Of a DNA stretch of 64,000 bases, positions 41,925-55,800 are shown piece after piece. Each line of letters opens with the position of its first letter. Positions within the stretch are counted from its first letter, which is position 1. Source of the stretch: Utricularia gibba. Lineage: Eukaryota > Streptophyta > Magnoliopsida > Lamiales > Lentibulariaceae. A program made the position numbers and the translations under genes. The notes below the pieces were generated by a model. The model worked only from the letters and a program-made list of their open reading frames with translations, had not been told where the DNA came from and did no database searches. Where the stretch lies: NCBI GenBank assembly GCA_002189035.1, contig NEEC01000013.1:1860001-1924000 (forward strand). Reading direction: 5' to 3'.

Positions 41925-42776
41925 ATGGGTGCGGTAGCGTACTCGGAAACCCAGGCCACGGCTGAGTCGGGAAAGATAATGTTGCCTTCAGCCGCTCCTT
42001 TGTCTATCCCGCTGACGCAGGATGATTTGAAGAAAATCGCTGCCTATAAAGCGGTGGAGCATGTTGAATCCAGCATGGTGGTGGGGTTAGGCACGGGTTC
42101 CACGGCCAAACATGCCGTAGATCGCATTGCTTATCTTTTGAAGCAGGGGAAGCTTAAAGATATCGTGGGCATACCCACTTCGACGAAAACCTACGAACAG
42201 GCGGTTTCTCTGGGGATACCGCTGTCTGATCTTGATTCACATCCTGTAGTTGATTTAGCCATTGATGGAGCTGATGAAGTTGATCCCAATTTGAATTTGG
42301 TTAAAGGGAGAGGTGGTTCTTTGTTGAGGGAGAAAATGGTGGAATCCGTGAGCAGGAAGTTTATTGTCATTGTGGATGAATCGAAATCGGTTAACCATAT
42401 TGGTGGTAGTGGATTGGCTATGCCTGTGGAGGTGATTCCATTTTGTTGGAAACATTCTTTGAACAGGGTTGTATCCCTGTTTTCTGATGCAGGTTGCGTT
42501 GGGGAGTTGAGAAAAGTTTCTGCAACAGGCAAGCCCTATGTGACTGATAATGGAAACTTCGTAATTGACCTGTACTTTGAGAGAGATATTGGTGACCTCA
42601 ATGAAGCCAGTGACGCAATTTTAAGGCTTCCTGGTATAGTTGAGCATGGCATGTTCATTGGCCTGGCTAGTTCTGTGATCATAGCCGGTATCGATGGCAT
42701 CACCGTTAAGACAAAGGTAGGTAACGAAGTGAAGGTGGATTCGTTTTCTTACAAGGAGTTGAGGAATGCCTTTTGA
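41925..42776 (+). CDS. Ribose-5-phosphate isomerase A, cytosolic type
   Basis: Interconverts ribose 5-phosphate and ribulose 5-phosphate in the pentose phosphate pathway. Single exon, 283 residues, as in other plant cytosolic-type genes. Motifs visible are the phosphate-binding VGLGTGSTAKHAVDRIA and IPTSTKTYEQA, the catalytic LAIDGADEVDPNLNLVKGRG, and LREKMVESVSRKFIVIVDESK. There is also FVIDLYFERDIGD and the C-terminal VEHGMFIG. No convincing chloroplast transit peptide: the roughly 25 residues before LTQDDLKKIAAYKAVEHVE are short and not Arg-rich. Start at ATG 41925. Confidence 0.95.
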   Translation: MGAVAYSETQATAESGKIMLPSAAPLSIPLTQDDLKKIAAYKAVEHVESSMVVGLGTGSTAKHAVDRIAYLLKQGKLKDIVGIPTSTKTYEQAVSLGIPLSDLDSHPVVDLAIDGADEVDPNLNLVKGRGGSLLREKMVESVSRKFIVIVDESKSVNHIGGSGLAMPVEVIPFCWKHSLNRVVSLFSDAGCVGELRKVSATGKPYVTDNGNFVIDLYFERDIGDLNEASDAILRLPGIVEHGMFIGLASSVIIAGIDGITVKTKVGNEVKVDSFSYKELRNAF

Positions 42777-43420
42777 TCATAGGATGTTGAAAAATATCTC
42801 CTCAAAAATGCCTTTTGAGACTTCTTGACATATAGCTTGGAATCTGAGTTGTCATTTTGATCGGCGCGAATGTCGATGACTTCATTGTAAAGACGAATGC
42901 AATCTTAGTTTTGCCGTAGGATATGCAGCGACCATCTTTCACAGATGATGAAAGATTTGAACTTTGTAAGGTCGACAAAATGAGAAAAATCAATAATATT
43001 GTGAGCTTTTACATCAATTTTGCCAACTGTATCCATTCAACGCACGCTGCTTTCTTCATACATCAATGCGAAATGACTATTCTATGAATGCTAGAAACAG
43101 TTGGTGAGAAATTGATTGATAGCTATGGTGAATTCATGGGAATGAAAGAAGAGATTGTGGTTTTGCATTGTTTATTTCAATGATCTGTGGGTTTCTTTTG
43201 CAATTAGAAGAGTAAATCTGTACAAATAACAGGATTAGACACACAATTCTCAGACATCAGTGTGCAAGCACAGCAGAAGGGGCGACAAGCCATATAACTC
43301 ATCTGTTACAGGCTCAGCTTGTTGCTGTAGATCGATGCAGATGGAACCGGATCCTTCTGTGGATGAAAGTTCATGTTAGGCTGTGAATATCTAGCTACAG
43401 TCTTGCAGGTTCTTCCCTTT
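42777..43420. other. Convergent 3' flanks of isomerase and RING-CH genes
   Basis: No gene seen; holds the untranslated ends of the two convergent genes. Confidence 0.6.
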
Positions 43421-44729
43421 TCATCTCATCTCACCTGGTACATTGAGCAGAAAGAGATTTGTTAAGCCAGTGATTGTTTCTTTCATGCCATGAGTTGAAA
43501 CCAGGCGCACTTGGACATGATCCATCACCTGTTGATGCTGCTGTTGGTGTAGAACAGAATTAGCAGCTTTCAGGAGTATGCAAACGGACATAATGATCCC
43601 CGCAATTCTCAGCATCAACATCTACATTCCAGAATAGCAAAATTCTTAGACTTTGCACCTTTGCTTACATTCATGAGTGCTATGTGTGCATCGTATCACC
43701 ATCGACATGAGCGGGTAGTTCTCGTATCTGCTGGTGTTCGGAAGTACATGCCCCAAGATTAGGAGGACTGTGAACTGAAGAACAATGCTTGATTAAGTGC
43801 AAAGAGATGCCTCTTCCTCTAGAAGAACGAAGTTAAGGATGCAGAAACTTACCATTGTGGCAAGTGCACGGCACATTACATTGCGTTGTGACCCTGTTGG
43901 GGCTGCAGCAAATTCACTATAATCTGGAACGTGGAAAGTGGGATCAGTTGAAACCATTGCGATAACTCGACGATTGTCGAAATCTCTTCTAGCAACACGC
44001 CAGCTTCCCCTGATACGAATCAGGAGATGCAATTACAGGAAAACAATCTATGAATGCTCTAGCTGCCCCTCTTGTTGCAAATGGAGGTACCTCAAGTTCA
44101 TTGGAGGTTGAAACATCGGAGCTGGTGCTGTGTATCCAGGCTTGAATTGCTGCATAGTCCATAGTGCAAACTGATTCCAAAAAATTCCATTGCAACACAT
44201 GAATCTAGCAGATTACCTGATGGCATATCTCACAAGTCGTGTCACCCTTCTCATTACACCACTTCTGCACACATCTCCTGTGAGCATACTGGGGAGACCA
44301 AAAATGATCCAGAATCAACTCAATTTTCCCAAAAGAAGGAAATTTGAGTTCATAATGAAAATGCTAGGCTTAAGCCATTTATGTATAATCCACACAGGCA
44401 TAGTGAAAGAAAGAAACACAAAACGTTCTCTGAATATCTAGGCAGGATCAGATCCAAGGAGAGAGCTTGCGAGGTACCTTTAAGCTCCCAGTGCAGGAGC
44501 AAGGTGCTTCCATACTTGAATCAGAATCCTCATCTAAGCATATCCTGCATTCCACGATCTTTATGGAAGATGGATCGTTTCCATGGTCATCCTTCAACGA
44601 AAGTCCGAGCATTGATTCGTCGAAGGCCGCTGCTGCTTCCTCCTTTACTGAATTTCTGCTACTCATTGCAGCCTCCAGGGTGGAACCAGTGAGCAGCCGA
44701 TCAACCAGCACAACAAGATGATCCTCCAT
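43421..44729 (-). CDS. RING-CH (RINGv/MARCH-type) membrane E3 ubiquitin ligase
   Basis: Likely membrane-bound ubiquitin ligase. Minus-strand exons are 44729-44478, 44288-44217, 44149-44091, 44009-43853, 43774-43700 and 43621-43421, giving 271 residues. The start [21 protein letters not shown] is typical of the plant group. The RING-CH is [10 protein letters not shown]...[35 protein letters not shown], with the C4HC3 pattern complete across exons 1-2. It is followed by [10 protein letters not shown], the DUF3675-like region ([20 protein letters not shown]...VPDYSEFAA), and two hydrophobic segments ([11 protein letters not shown] and [17 protein letters not shown]). The tail after HQQQHQQ is not conserved in my memory, and a donor there (CAG|GTGATG) could shorten it. 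The exon 5 donor was chosen as ATG|GTGATA because it alone keeps phase. Confidence 0.9.
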
Positions 44730-47509
44730 CTTTTAGTCCAAAGTCTTTCAAAAGCTTCTTGCTATAGAGCATCAGAGAGCAGAATCTAAGAAAAGAACAC
44801 AATATCCATCAAACGGGATGATACACAATTGCTTCAACAGAACTGACAGCTACATAATGAAGACAGTTCTATCAACAATGTAATGCACAGAAACCTGCCA
44901 ACAGGGCCATGTTCTAGCAGCCTCCGATACAGAAGTTGCACACCTAACAATAAAATAATATACAAATAGAGTGAGGAGGACTTTTCATCGAACATAAGAA
45001 ACCTCGATAAGACAAAACAAAAAGAAAGTGGAAAATTTTCGTTGCCTGGGAAGAATGCAGGTAGCGCATGTCTAGAATATGGTAAAAAAACAATCTTTCT
45101 CGCGATACACCACTAGAAGAACTGACATTTTCCGGAACTCGAGAGAAATATCTCTGTTTACGCATGCGGATAAATCACAGGTCAAACCCAGATGGACAAC
45201 AGCGATATTTATCCGAAAATGGTCCTCGATGAATTGAAAAATAGGCAAAGCAAAGCTTTTGCATCATTCCAGAGATACACGAAAGAGACCCACAATCGGG
45301 CATCTAGAACATCAAAATTGTTCGTTGCTAAAGCAAAAGATTTTGTGCGGGGGAAGGGAATTCAAAATTCTTGCACGAAATGTAAAACAACAGTAGAAGA
45401 AATCTATGCCACCGATGGGAGAGTAAATAAAAAACATAAAAAAAGATTTCATTTTCTTGAATATCTTTGATTTAAAGAATTGATATAATATATAATATAT
45501 TATAATTACGACTTTATTAATAATAATAGAGGTTGATAAAAATTACTATAAAATTCATATTGTTAAGGGTGAAAATCGATTTATAACCCATCACATATCC
45601 CAAACAAAAATTACGTTTATTTAGCATATATGTTTTTTCAATACGAGCGTAATTTGTAAAATAATTACATAAATTATCCAATTATATTTATCAAAATTAT
45701 TCTCTTATGTAATTTTTATCAATCAAACGAATTTTAATTTTTTTGTTTATTCTAAATACGTTATTAAACATACTAACATTTTAAATGCATATATTTAAAA
45801 AGTATCTACCAAATATACTTTTAAATATAACCATATAATATAAATTTATCTAAACTCCATATATCATTAATTAAATTATCCTTATAAATATTCATATGAT
45901 CTAATGGTTTCTATTTCAACTTCACGGGTGACCATCGTGCTATAAGTGATTTTTACTATAAATTTAAGAGTAGAGCAAGGTCTCTTCTATTAAAAAAAAT
46001 ATTTTTTATAATTAAGAGGACAATAAATATACCTTTAATTATAATAAATGTGTCGTCCTAGGCAATTGACCTAAAAGTGTTCCACGACACTAGGGTTTGG
46101 AGGTTTAGGACAACTAAGTAGTTGAATTGGACCCCGGGGTACGCAACATCGGGACCTTATGGACAGTACATTGTTGCATCCATTCCAAATAGTACCCTTT
46201 TTTGGGTTAATAAGCGTAATAAAATTTAATATAAAGTTATGAATTATACCGTATTTACTTCTTAATTTTTTTAAAAAAATAGATATTATGAGAGTTTTGT
46301 TTAATATCACATAAGATATATTATTTTAAAGAAAAAATTTAAAAAAATAGAAGTTGGAATTACGTAGCTTCTAAAAAATGATGAATATTTCTAATATTTA
46401 TTAAAATAAAAACCACTCGTATTTAATAATAAAACTATTTACACATCATTTTATCAAACACAACATAAATCTATATTTCATTAATTTACCTAATATTAGA
46501 TGTTTTACTTACAAAACACCAATATGATTACATTACCTTTATCTAAGCTCTAAAGTAAGTTATTTGGTAGAGAATTTTGGATGTATTAGAAAAAGTGTGT
46601 CATAAAATTAATCATCCTTAATTAAAAAAAACTTTGATTCGATGTGTGAGAAATAAAGGGAAGATGATTATATTTGTAAATAATTCAGAAAATTTTAAAT
46701 AAATTACTTAAACCCTTTTTGTCGTAATATAAACGAATTACAAGTGGAGATGTGTTAGAATCTTTTGGTGATTTTTGTGTGTGTGTGGTCAATCTCAAAT
46801 ATTAAATGGTTATTTGGAAACCCTAGTTACTCAGATTCCCTCATCAAGACAGCGGATTCTCGCTTATCCGAAATTAGACACGTGAAAGAATCCAGAGGAG
46901 ATCTCTGTGTGTCGGAAAAACGTGTCTGTGTTGGAAAAAATAGGCGCACGTGTTGGGCTGCACTGAAGAAAAAGCACATAAGGCCCACCAAAGTGATCCT
47001 CGGCCCAAATGGTAATTGAAGTTTTTTCGGATTTGATTCAATAATTTTTATAAAAAAATTAAGAAATTTAAATAATTATTTTTATTTTTATAATGTATTA
47101 AATCGGATTCAATTCCTTTGTAAAAACGATTCAATTAAAAAAAATGATTAAATTGAAAAATGGATTGAATTAAATTTTAAATTTCTATTTTGTGCGGATT
47201 TATGGAGTTTGAAGTAGAAGAGATATTTCGACCAGATATTTCCTGAATGGAGTAGAATAGATATTTCCAGAAGATAGAGATATTTTTCAAGGCATTCCAT
47301 CTTCGACGGAGAGGTAAGGAAAAAGTAACTTCCTAGCAGTGGATATCTCCAGAACATCGCCGAGTTAAAATATTTCAGGCGAGAAATTTCCAGATCGCCG
47401 CCACCTGTTTTATATAATATCTGTCTGCGGCCGTAGTTGAATCGTCGCGGAAGTTTCTTCTGTAGAAGTGAAGGAAAAAAGAGCCTTCTATAGCGTCACC
47501 AAATCGTTG
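44730..47509. other. Long A/T-rich intergenic region
   Basis: The first 450 bases are probably promoter and leader of the RING-CH gene. A 93-codon open frame at 45192-45470 is Lys-rich (SCTKCKTTVEEIY) but unrecognised and may be chance. From 45480 to 46800 the DNA is extremely A/T-rich. Between about 46950 and 47015 several GGCCCA/TGGGC motifs lie about 500 bases before the J-protein start. Confidence 0.5.
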
Positions 47510-48163
47510 ATGTGGGTGATGGGGAGATCGCCCTCGTGCTATTACAGCGTTCTTGGGCTGAAGCCCGACGCTTCCGATCATCAAATCCGTCGCGCTTACC
47601 GGAATCTCGCCAAGGTGATTATCCATTGATCTGGGTTGCATGCATAATTCGTGCTTCTTCTGGGGAATTATGATTCTAAGAGTTGGTGAATGCTTTGTGG
47701 CAGCAATGGCACCCGGATAAATGGAGCAGAGCCCCATGTCGTCTCGTTGAAGCGAAACACAGGTTTCAGCAAATTCAAGAAGCGTATTCAGTGCTTTCGG
47801 ATAGGAGAAAAAAAAAGCTGTACGACATAGGACTCTACGATCAGGACGATGATGAGGATGAGGTATAACTGCATTCCATTCTCTGCGATTTTCATTCGAT
47901 TGTGGTGGGATGGTCTGCAAGAACGTAGAACTGATTATCTCTAGTTCCTGTTTCAGGGATTCGCTGATTTCGTTGAGGAAATGGTGTCTCTCGTGAATCA
48001 GGCGAAGAAGGAGAAAGAGAGTTACAGTCTCCATGAACTGCAGAGCATGTTCTGCGAAATGGCTCAGAGTTTTGAAACTTCAACTTGGGAGATGCCGCAA
48101 AGCTTTCAACAGCCGATTCAAGATTTCTACGGCCTGCATGGTTCGTTGGATGCTAGGGAATGA
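47510..48163 (+). CDS. Small J-domain (DnaJ-like) protein
   Basis: Hsp70 co-chaperone type protein. Exons are 47510-47614, 47704-47862 and 47957-48163, giving 156 residues. The J domain is near the N-terminus: CYYSVLGLKPDASDHQIRRAY, then the intact HPD motif in QWHPDKW, then RFQQIQEAYSVLSDRRKKKLYD. An acidic DDDEDE linker and a helical tail follow (FADFVEEMVSLVNQAKKEKE). There is no Gly/Phe-rich or zinc-finger region, so it is a class III J-protein. A second in-frame ATG at 47519 is also possible as start. No targeting signal is evident. Confidence 0.9.
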
Positions 48164-49885
48164 TGCAGCACAGCGGCAACCAGGCCTTATTTTTTAAGGC
48201 CGAAGATTCCACTTTCAGAGAGGAATTGAGTGCATTTTCTTCGTCTTCTGTGTGGGTATCCTTAAAGTTGCATGAACTATTGAACTCTGTTGTACATTCT
48301 ATATCTGAGTTCACAAACTTCACCAAATTTGTCATTCATCAAGTGGGATTGCCTTAATAATGGAAGACAAGAACAGCAAGTAGTAAAGGAGAAAAGGGCA
48401 ATACAGAAGGGAAAGATGATGAACAAGGAAAAGAAGGATCCACCCACCCCCACTCCAATCCATGTAATGAGATACAGGAGAAAAGGGAACTTGGGGATGG
48501 CCCAGTTATGGACACCTAACAAAGAAGAAGTCTTGAAAAAACAGCGCAGAAGGACCACGATCATGAGTGCATGATGCTGCCGCCATTACAAAAATGGGAT
48601 TCAGTCCCATGCTGAAATAACTCCTTTCATAGGCCTAACTCTACGGGGATGTAACCAGGCGTGGGCGACTAACCTGGGGGAGGGGGTGCCTCCTCAGACC
48701 ATGTCTGGGACTGGGGGCTGACGGCGGCCCAGCGCCGGAGAGTCGAGGAGGTTGGTGACATGGGGTGGTGGGCATGGGTTCAATCCTTACGGGTACGGAT
48801 CCAACCCGATGGTTAACGATCCATACAAGGTTAACTCATCATGGGTTGGACCTTGATTCCACCGGCGTACGGGTCTATTTTACATCACCTTCGATTAAAC
48901 CACTTGTACTAATGTCACTTGAATGCCCTGAAAGGATAAGTGCCCCTCAAGCAGTTGCTCCTGGAGCTCAAGCTTCCAAGGCTTTCAGTCGCAAATCATG
49001 AGGATGATTTCTTGTTATAACTGATTCACATCCAGAGAGCACCTCAGGGTCTCAATCTTCTGCTTGAGTGAGGAGTGTCTTCGTTTTGCTGGGCGATCAA
49101 CATTCGAAATTTTAGACAAGAGGTGGTGGAAGACAATTTCTCATCTGATACAAACCTCGCTATCTGAGCCTGTCTTCTCGCCTTTCATTGTGTAGAACAC
49201 AGTTTTCCTTTTTTCTTTTGCTAGCATTGTTCCGTTCTTCAATGAACTTCTTGCATTTCATTGATTCGAGTCCGATCGAATACCATCTACTATTATGCAT
49301 ACTATAGCTGCAATACAATACCGTAGAGCATGGCATAAAAGTGCTGAAACGGAAGGAGAAGCATTAACACATTCGGAGCTACGAACCCAGACAAGAATCA
49401 ATACAACCGGCAATAAAAAATTTTGCTTTGACATAAAAAGCCCAAAAAAATGGTTCCCCATTTCAAAAACGAAAATGTAGCAGAAATTCAAGTATGATAA
49501 AGCTCACTGACAATGTGCGAAAAAAATGGTGATCGCCGTGTACGGTAGATTATCGAGCCGATGACTGAGAATTTTTTTTGCGACAGGCGATTGAGGGCTT
49601 TCACGAAGGTATTCCATGGCTGAATTCCAGGAACTGCTTTTACACACGGTATGAGAGGTATTTATCGAAATCCCCTCAAAAAACGAAAAAAGACAGAAAA
49701 TACAAGTTTCCCAAATTTCAATGCGTGCACTCAAAGTTCTTTTAATGGAAGAGGGTGCAAGTTCGTCACGTTTGTGCCAAGCCCACACAAAAAGGATGCT
49801 TTTCGAAGATTTGTAGGTTTCGCCGGAGAGATGATGGCTTACTGGTGAGAAAAAATTCAGGGATTTTGGTGGATGACCGAAGCAG
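48164..49885. other. Intergenic region downstream of the J-protein gene
   Basis: About 1.7 kb. A G-rich stretch at 48640-48860 contains short open pieces in different frames (one ends GHGFNPYGYGSNPMVNDPYK) that do not join into a recognisable gene. The rest shows no coding signal. The last 100 bases are the leader of the kinase-CYTH gene. Confidence 0.45.
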
Positions 49886-52800
49886 ATGGATGATCAGTTG
49901 GTTCAGAGGTTGTTGCAAGAAGGCGGGCGTGATTTGTATCAACAGCAGGCTTCAACTTCGTCTTCTTCGTCGTCTATTCTCCAGTCTCTTCCGTTGCACG
50001 TCGTAAGGATTTTTTTTTCCCCTTTGAGTTTAGGCTTTGAAGCTAGATTGCTTCTTTCGATTGGAGATGCGTTTGAACGACTTATGCGAAAAATTGTGAG
50101 TTGTCCATTTCAAAATGGGCTATGGCACGATGCAGAATTTAGTAATGACGCGCGAACGTGGGGAGAGACATGATCATTGCGTGGATCTGAACTCCCACAT
50201 GATCTCTGGAGTAGAGGATACTAACTGATTTCTGATATTCTGCCCTGCTCATTTTTGTTCTGTTCGCATCTCCATGAATTGTTCGAGGAATCGTGATTTT
50301 GAAAAATTGCAGGATTTTGATAATGGATACTTCTTGTTGGTCAAAGCTATTCAAGAACTTAGAGGGAAGAAAGACAGTATTGTCACAGTCGGGATTGGAG
50401 GTCCAAGTGGATCTGGGAAAACAAGGTCCCTTACCATTTATGAAATTTGAGAACTTTTTGTTCTCCTCTGCATATGTCATTATGAAGCCTGTCTTTTATG
50501 CTCCATGAAATGGATTTGAATCATGTTGTTTTTGAAGCTTGGCCGAGAAGGTGGCTTCTGTAATTGGTTGCACCATTATCTCGATGGAGAACTATCGTAC
50601 AGGAGTTGAAGAGGGTCATGATCTGGCTTCAATTGATTTTGATCTTCTTGTTCAGAATCTCGAGGTTTTATGCATTTCTTTGCTTTCGGTATTTTGATAT
50701 GGGTGTTTTCACTTGACAGAAAGCAGCTTTTATTTTGGTTTAGTTGAGCCCCTGCATTTTTCTGGAAACATTGAATTAAAAACGTGTGTTAAATATTGGG
50801 CGCATACCTTCAGAAGAATAGTTATGATATTTTCAAGTTATGCTATCCGGATAGCATTCACTTAATGAGCAAGTGCATCATTGAAACAGGACCTTATAAA
50901 TGGCCGAGATACAGAGACCCCTGTGTTTGATTTTCAAGTAAGGAGACGCAATGGCTCCAGTTTCATAAAAAGCAGTTCGTCTGGGGTGGTATGTATTCTG
51001 TCAAGAATGGAACATTTTAACTCTTTTTAGAACTTCCGTTTGATTCTCTATTTACGTTTGCAGGTTATTGTTGATGGTACTTATGCTTTGAATGCAAAGC
51101 TCCGATCGTTTCTAGATATACGTGTTGCTGTGGTAATGATCTCTTTCTTAAATGAATGCAGGCATTGTTCTTTGCATTTTCGGCACTGGACATTACCATT
51201 ATTTCTATGGCTATAATTTAATTCGTTGTCTTCTTAATCAGGTTGGCGGTGTCCATTTTAGTTTACTGTCCAAAGTGCAGCACGATATTGGAGAGTCTTG
51301 CTCCCTGGACAGCCTAATTGACAGCATTTTCCCTATGTTCAGAAAGCATATTGAACCGGATCTGCACCATGCGCAGGTTGGAGTCCATTTCCAGTATGCT
51401 GATATTTCCAACTCTTTTTGGAACGTTTATATATGTTTATTGAGTGTATTCATTTTCTGTAGATCAGAATTAACAACAGTTTCATCTCATCGTTTAGAGA
51501 GCCAATTTACAAGCTAAAATGCAAAAGCGAGGTATCCCATGGCAATGATTGTTAGAGTTCTCACAAAAGCAAGCTTTTAAAGGAATTCTTGATATGATAT
51601 TTTCAAGTATGGCTTTTGGAATAAACTGTTGTATCTATATTGAACAGTCTCAAAGTAAGGAAGCCACCCTTGTTTTTCGTGGAAAGAAGGTGCTGGATAA
51701 CAAGTAAGTTACCAAGTATTTGTATGCTTACAGCTTTAACTTCTTACAACAAACGTAAAGTCGGAGTTTATGCATTTTCTTCAAGTTTTATCGAAATGTA
51801 TCTGAGACCTCCTGCTGCAAGCGAAGAAGCAAGAATAAATGATTGGATTAAGGTCCGGCAATCTGGAATCAAATACTACATTTCACTTGGTGATCAGAGA
51901 ATTCTTGATAAGAATTACATTATCCGGCCAAGAGCAGAATTTGAGGTAATATAAATAATTATGTGATGTTTTTTGCAGTATACCCAAACAAAGAAACGTG
52001 TGTTTTCTTGAAAATCATTACTGAAATATGTTACGTTTATTGAAGAGAAAAACTGTAAAATGTCCAATTCATGTTTGAAACATGGCCATGCATATTTTTC
52101 CATGTATTTGAACCACATGAAAAAAGGGAGTGAATTATATCCCTTGACTAATGAAGCGTATCAGGTTGGCAAGATGACTCTCGGTGGTTTGCTTGCTCTT
52201 AAATATGTCGTTGTGGTCAGTTACAAGAGGACATCTAAATCAGTTATCAATGGCAATGTTGAACTGTCGCTAGAAACCATTGACCGACTTGGAGAGACGT
52301 ATTTGGTGCTCAGGGGTACAAGTAGACAAGTAAGATATCTTGATCGGCACATTCTAAAGTTGTTCGATACTGTAGCATATTCCTTGGAGAATCAACACTT
52401 CGCTATTATGGTTTATTATATTTTTATGCTGGAGTTCTCAATTTACCTTACTGTAGAATCAACATTTTATGACTGCACACTCCTCTTTATCTAATGTTGC
52501 AATTTTATCCTGAATAATATACTATGGAAGCGAAGTTGATATTCTAGACAACCGCTGAGTTCAATGTGATGCATTCAATCTAATATGCAGGTCGTTGGGG
52601 CTGAATCATCGAGGTTAGGAGTCACTGGACCATGGATTACAAAATCTTATCTGGAGTTGATCCTTGAGAGGCAAGGTCTGTAAAATTCATGTTTTGGGTA
52701 TCTCGTAGGTGAGGCAATATGACACTACCTTTTTTGAAAATACTTTTCTTTGTTTCAGGGGTTCCACGTCTTAGTACACCACCACCTTTGGCCAGTGCCA

Positions 52801-55800
52801 CCTCGTCCATTTCCCAAGAGAAGTCTTTTGCAGCTCCAAAGGCCATACGTATAGTGTCAAATATTGTAACCCCATTTGACGATTTGTCACAACCATGGAC
52901 ACGTTCACCAACAAAATCTCAAATGGAGCCTGTCTTGCCAACATGGCATTTTATCACAGCAGATCGTCATCACACTGGTTTGGATTTTTGGCTATTAGTA
53001 GTTGTGACTGTTTTACATGTTTTGTGTCATATTCAATGCTAAACATTTTCAGGCACAAGCTCCTCAAAGGATGTACTGAAGCTTGCGCCAATTCCGGATT
53101 CATATGATTTAGATAGAGGATTGCTTCTTGCGGTGCAAGCAATTCAGGTAACTTTGTCTGTACCAAGCCATTTGCGTGATAATTTTCTTGTAGATCCATT
53201 ATTTGTACTCAAATCTCGTACAGGTCTGAAATCCATTATGTGTATTGTAGGCATTGTTGGAGAATAAGGGACTTCCTGTGTTGGTTGGAATTGGTAGGAT
53301 ATATGTTTCTCTCTTAGTAGCATATCAGGTCCATTTTTTGGCATTGAGAAATTTATTAAATAATGCGTTCAAGGAAAATGTGGAACTAGAAACAATTTTG
53401 ATTGATTTTGTTGGAAGCATAGAAGTACAAATACTAAATTAGTACAAAGCTGATACGCCACCCTTTGTCTAGTATATTATTTGTATGGTGGCCTTGTAGG
53501 TTGCAATTTTAAGTTGATGGTAGCAATGACTATCCAACTGCTTGAAACCAATATTTTATTGGATCTTCTTTCCTGTTGAATATTTTTGTAGGAGGTCCAA
53601 GCGGGTCGGGGAAAACAAGTTTAGCTCATAAAATGGCCAACATCATTGGCTGTGAAGTTGTCTCTCTCGAAAGCTACTATAAACCTGAGCAATTGAAGGA
53701 TCTCAAGTACGATGACTTCAGCTCTCTTGATCTGGATTTGCTGTCAAAGGTAAGGATATTATTACTTTCTGATTTTGTTATGAGCAACAACATTTCGTGT
53801 ACATAACCTTCTTGGCTATAATTAAATTTGAGTATTGCTCAAGGCATATTTGCAACTATGAAAATTTCATTTAATTTTTTGTCAACTCACCTTTTTTATG
53901 TTTTCTATTTCAGAACATTAATGATATAAGAAACCTCAGAAGAACAAAGATACCTGTATTTGATCTTGAGACTGGTTCACGTAGTGGTTTTAAAGAGCTT
54001 CAAGTATCAGAAGATTGCGGTGTGGTATGCTGTAAAAATACATTCTGCTTTCTTGTGAATGCTGGATGGATACAATATTGTTTGTACACTCTACCTGCAC
54101 TATAAACTTGGATAAAATGAGAACAGAAATTTGAGCAGTAGAACCAATTTGAAAGGGTGGTATTTTAATGAAATTATTTGCTTTGATCAGGTCATACTTG
54201 AGGGAATTTATGCGTTGCACCCAAAAATTAGGAAACCTCTGGATTTATGGATTGCTGTAGTAAGTTCAGCAAATTCACTTTAGAGACTCCATTTTAAATA
54301 AAATTCACTTCATTTAAGTTACTTCCATTTCATTCTTACAGGTTGGAGGTGTCCATTCACATCTCATTTCTCGGGTTCAAAGAGACAAAAGCCGGGTCTC
54401 ATGCTTTATGTCGCAAAATGAAATCATGATGGCAGTGTTCCCCATGTTTCAACAACATATCGAACCACATCTTGTGGATGCTCATGTTAGTTTATTCTTG
54501 ATTCTCTGCTCAAGTTATAATCTGAATGGACTTCCTTTTCCATTATTTGGGGTTGTAAATTGGTGTTAGTTGTTGCTCTTCGTTTCAGCTGAAAATCAGA
54601 AATGATTTTGATCCAGTTCTTTCACCTGAGAGCTCACTGTTCATTTTGAAAAGTAACAAGCAAGTAAGTTATCACAACTTCTCTCATTCGTTTCTTTATT
54701 TATTTTTTAGTTGGTCTACTCATTTTTTGGCAGGTATCATACCAAGACATTCTCAAAATTCTTGAACCAACTAAAGTGTGCAGTTCGGTTCAGAATTTTG
54801 TTGACATATATCTGAGACTCTCAGGACTACCTGCTAATGGGCAGCTCATGGAGAGTGAGTGCATCAGGGTTCGCATATGTGAGGGCAGATTTGCTCTGCT
54901 TATCCGAGAGGTGTGCTTTTGTACTCAATCAAAACATTTCCATAGATTCGCTTTCCATGTTTTTGATGCTTATTTTACAAGAACTACCCTCTTACCTCTA
55001 CACCCTTTTCCTTGTTTTCAATGAAGCCTATCAGAGAAGGAAACTTCATCATTCAGCCAAAAGTTGATTTTGATATCAGCATCAGTACAGTAGCAGGGCT
55101 ACTGAATCTTGGGTATGGTGATTGCTTCGCGAAGCTACTCATCCAAATCGACACAAGTTTATCTTCTGTAGCTTCATTGCAGGTATCAGGCTGTCGCATA
55201 CATAGAAGCGTCTGCAGATATTTACCAAGATGGAAAGGTGCTCATTTCTCATAAAAACTGGTTGCTTGCAATATCTTTTTTTTTAACGCGCTGTTTGCAT
55301 GTCCAGATTCTCATTGAGATGGATCATCTGCAAGATGTTTCCAGTCCGTACATTCAGATCAAGGGTGTAAACAAAGCATTGGTGAGTGCAGCCGGATCAA
55401 CGCTTAAGCTGGATGGTTCTTACACCACAAAGGTCTCCTGCGAATCGCTTTTATGCACCATGCAGTTCATAATTCTATTCCGCTTGGTTTATCTGTTTTT
55501 CCTTCACAGAGTTACCTTCAAATCATTCTTGAAACTTTACCTGCTTTGGAGAGGAGTTCCAGTGGGATTCATTCCCACCAAAGTGCAAGACTTCAAGAGC
55601 TTGTCGAATACATTCAAGCGCAGGTACCCTTCACTCAGGAAGCACTGCAAATCTGTCATGTGTTAGATGAATGATCTAGCGCTGTCATGCAGGGAGTCAG
55701 TTCTCCTTCGGAGTCATCACAGAGCAGGGATGCTTCTTCTCAACTGGAGAGCGTTATAGATGACATGCAAGTGAGAATAAAACGCCTCGAAACCTGGCAG

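Noticed and set aside
45192-45470. 93-codon Lys-rich open frame with a CxxC pair
   Set aside because: Single CxxC only, no family match, surrounded by A/T-rich DNA; left as unassigned.
48776-48792. GGTTCAATCC resembling a tRNA B box
   Set aside because: No matching A box or cloverleaf stems upstream.
48640-48860. Possible small gene in a G-rich stretch, with pieces such as GHGFNPYGYGSNPM
   Set aside because: The open pieces lie in different frames, have no consistent splice sites and match no family I know.
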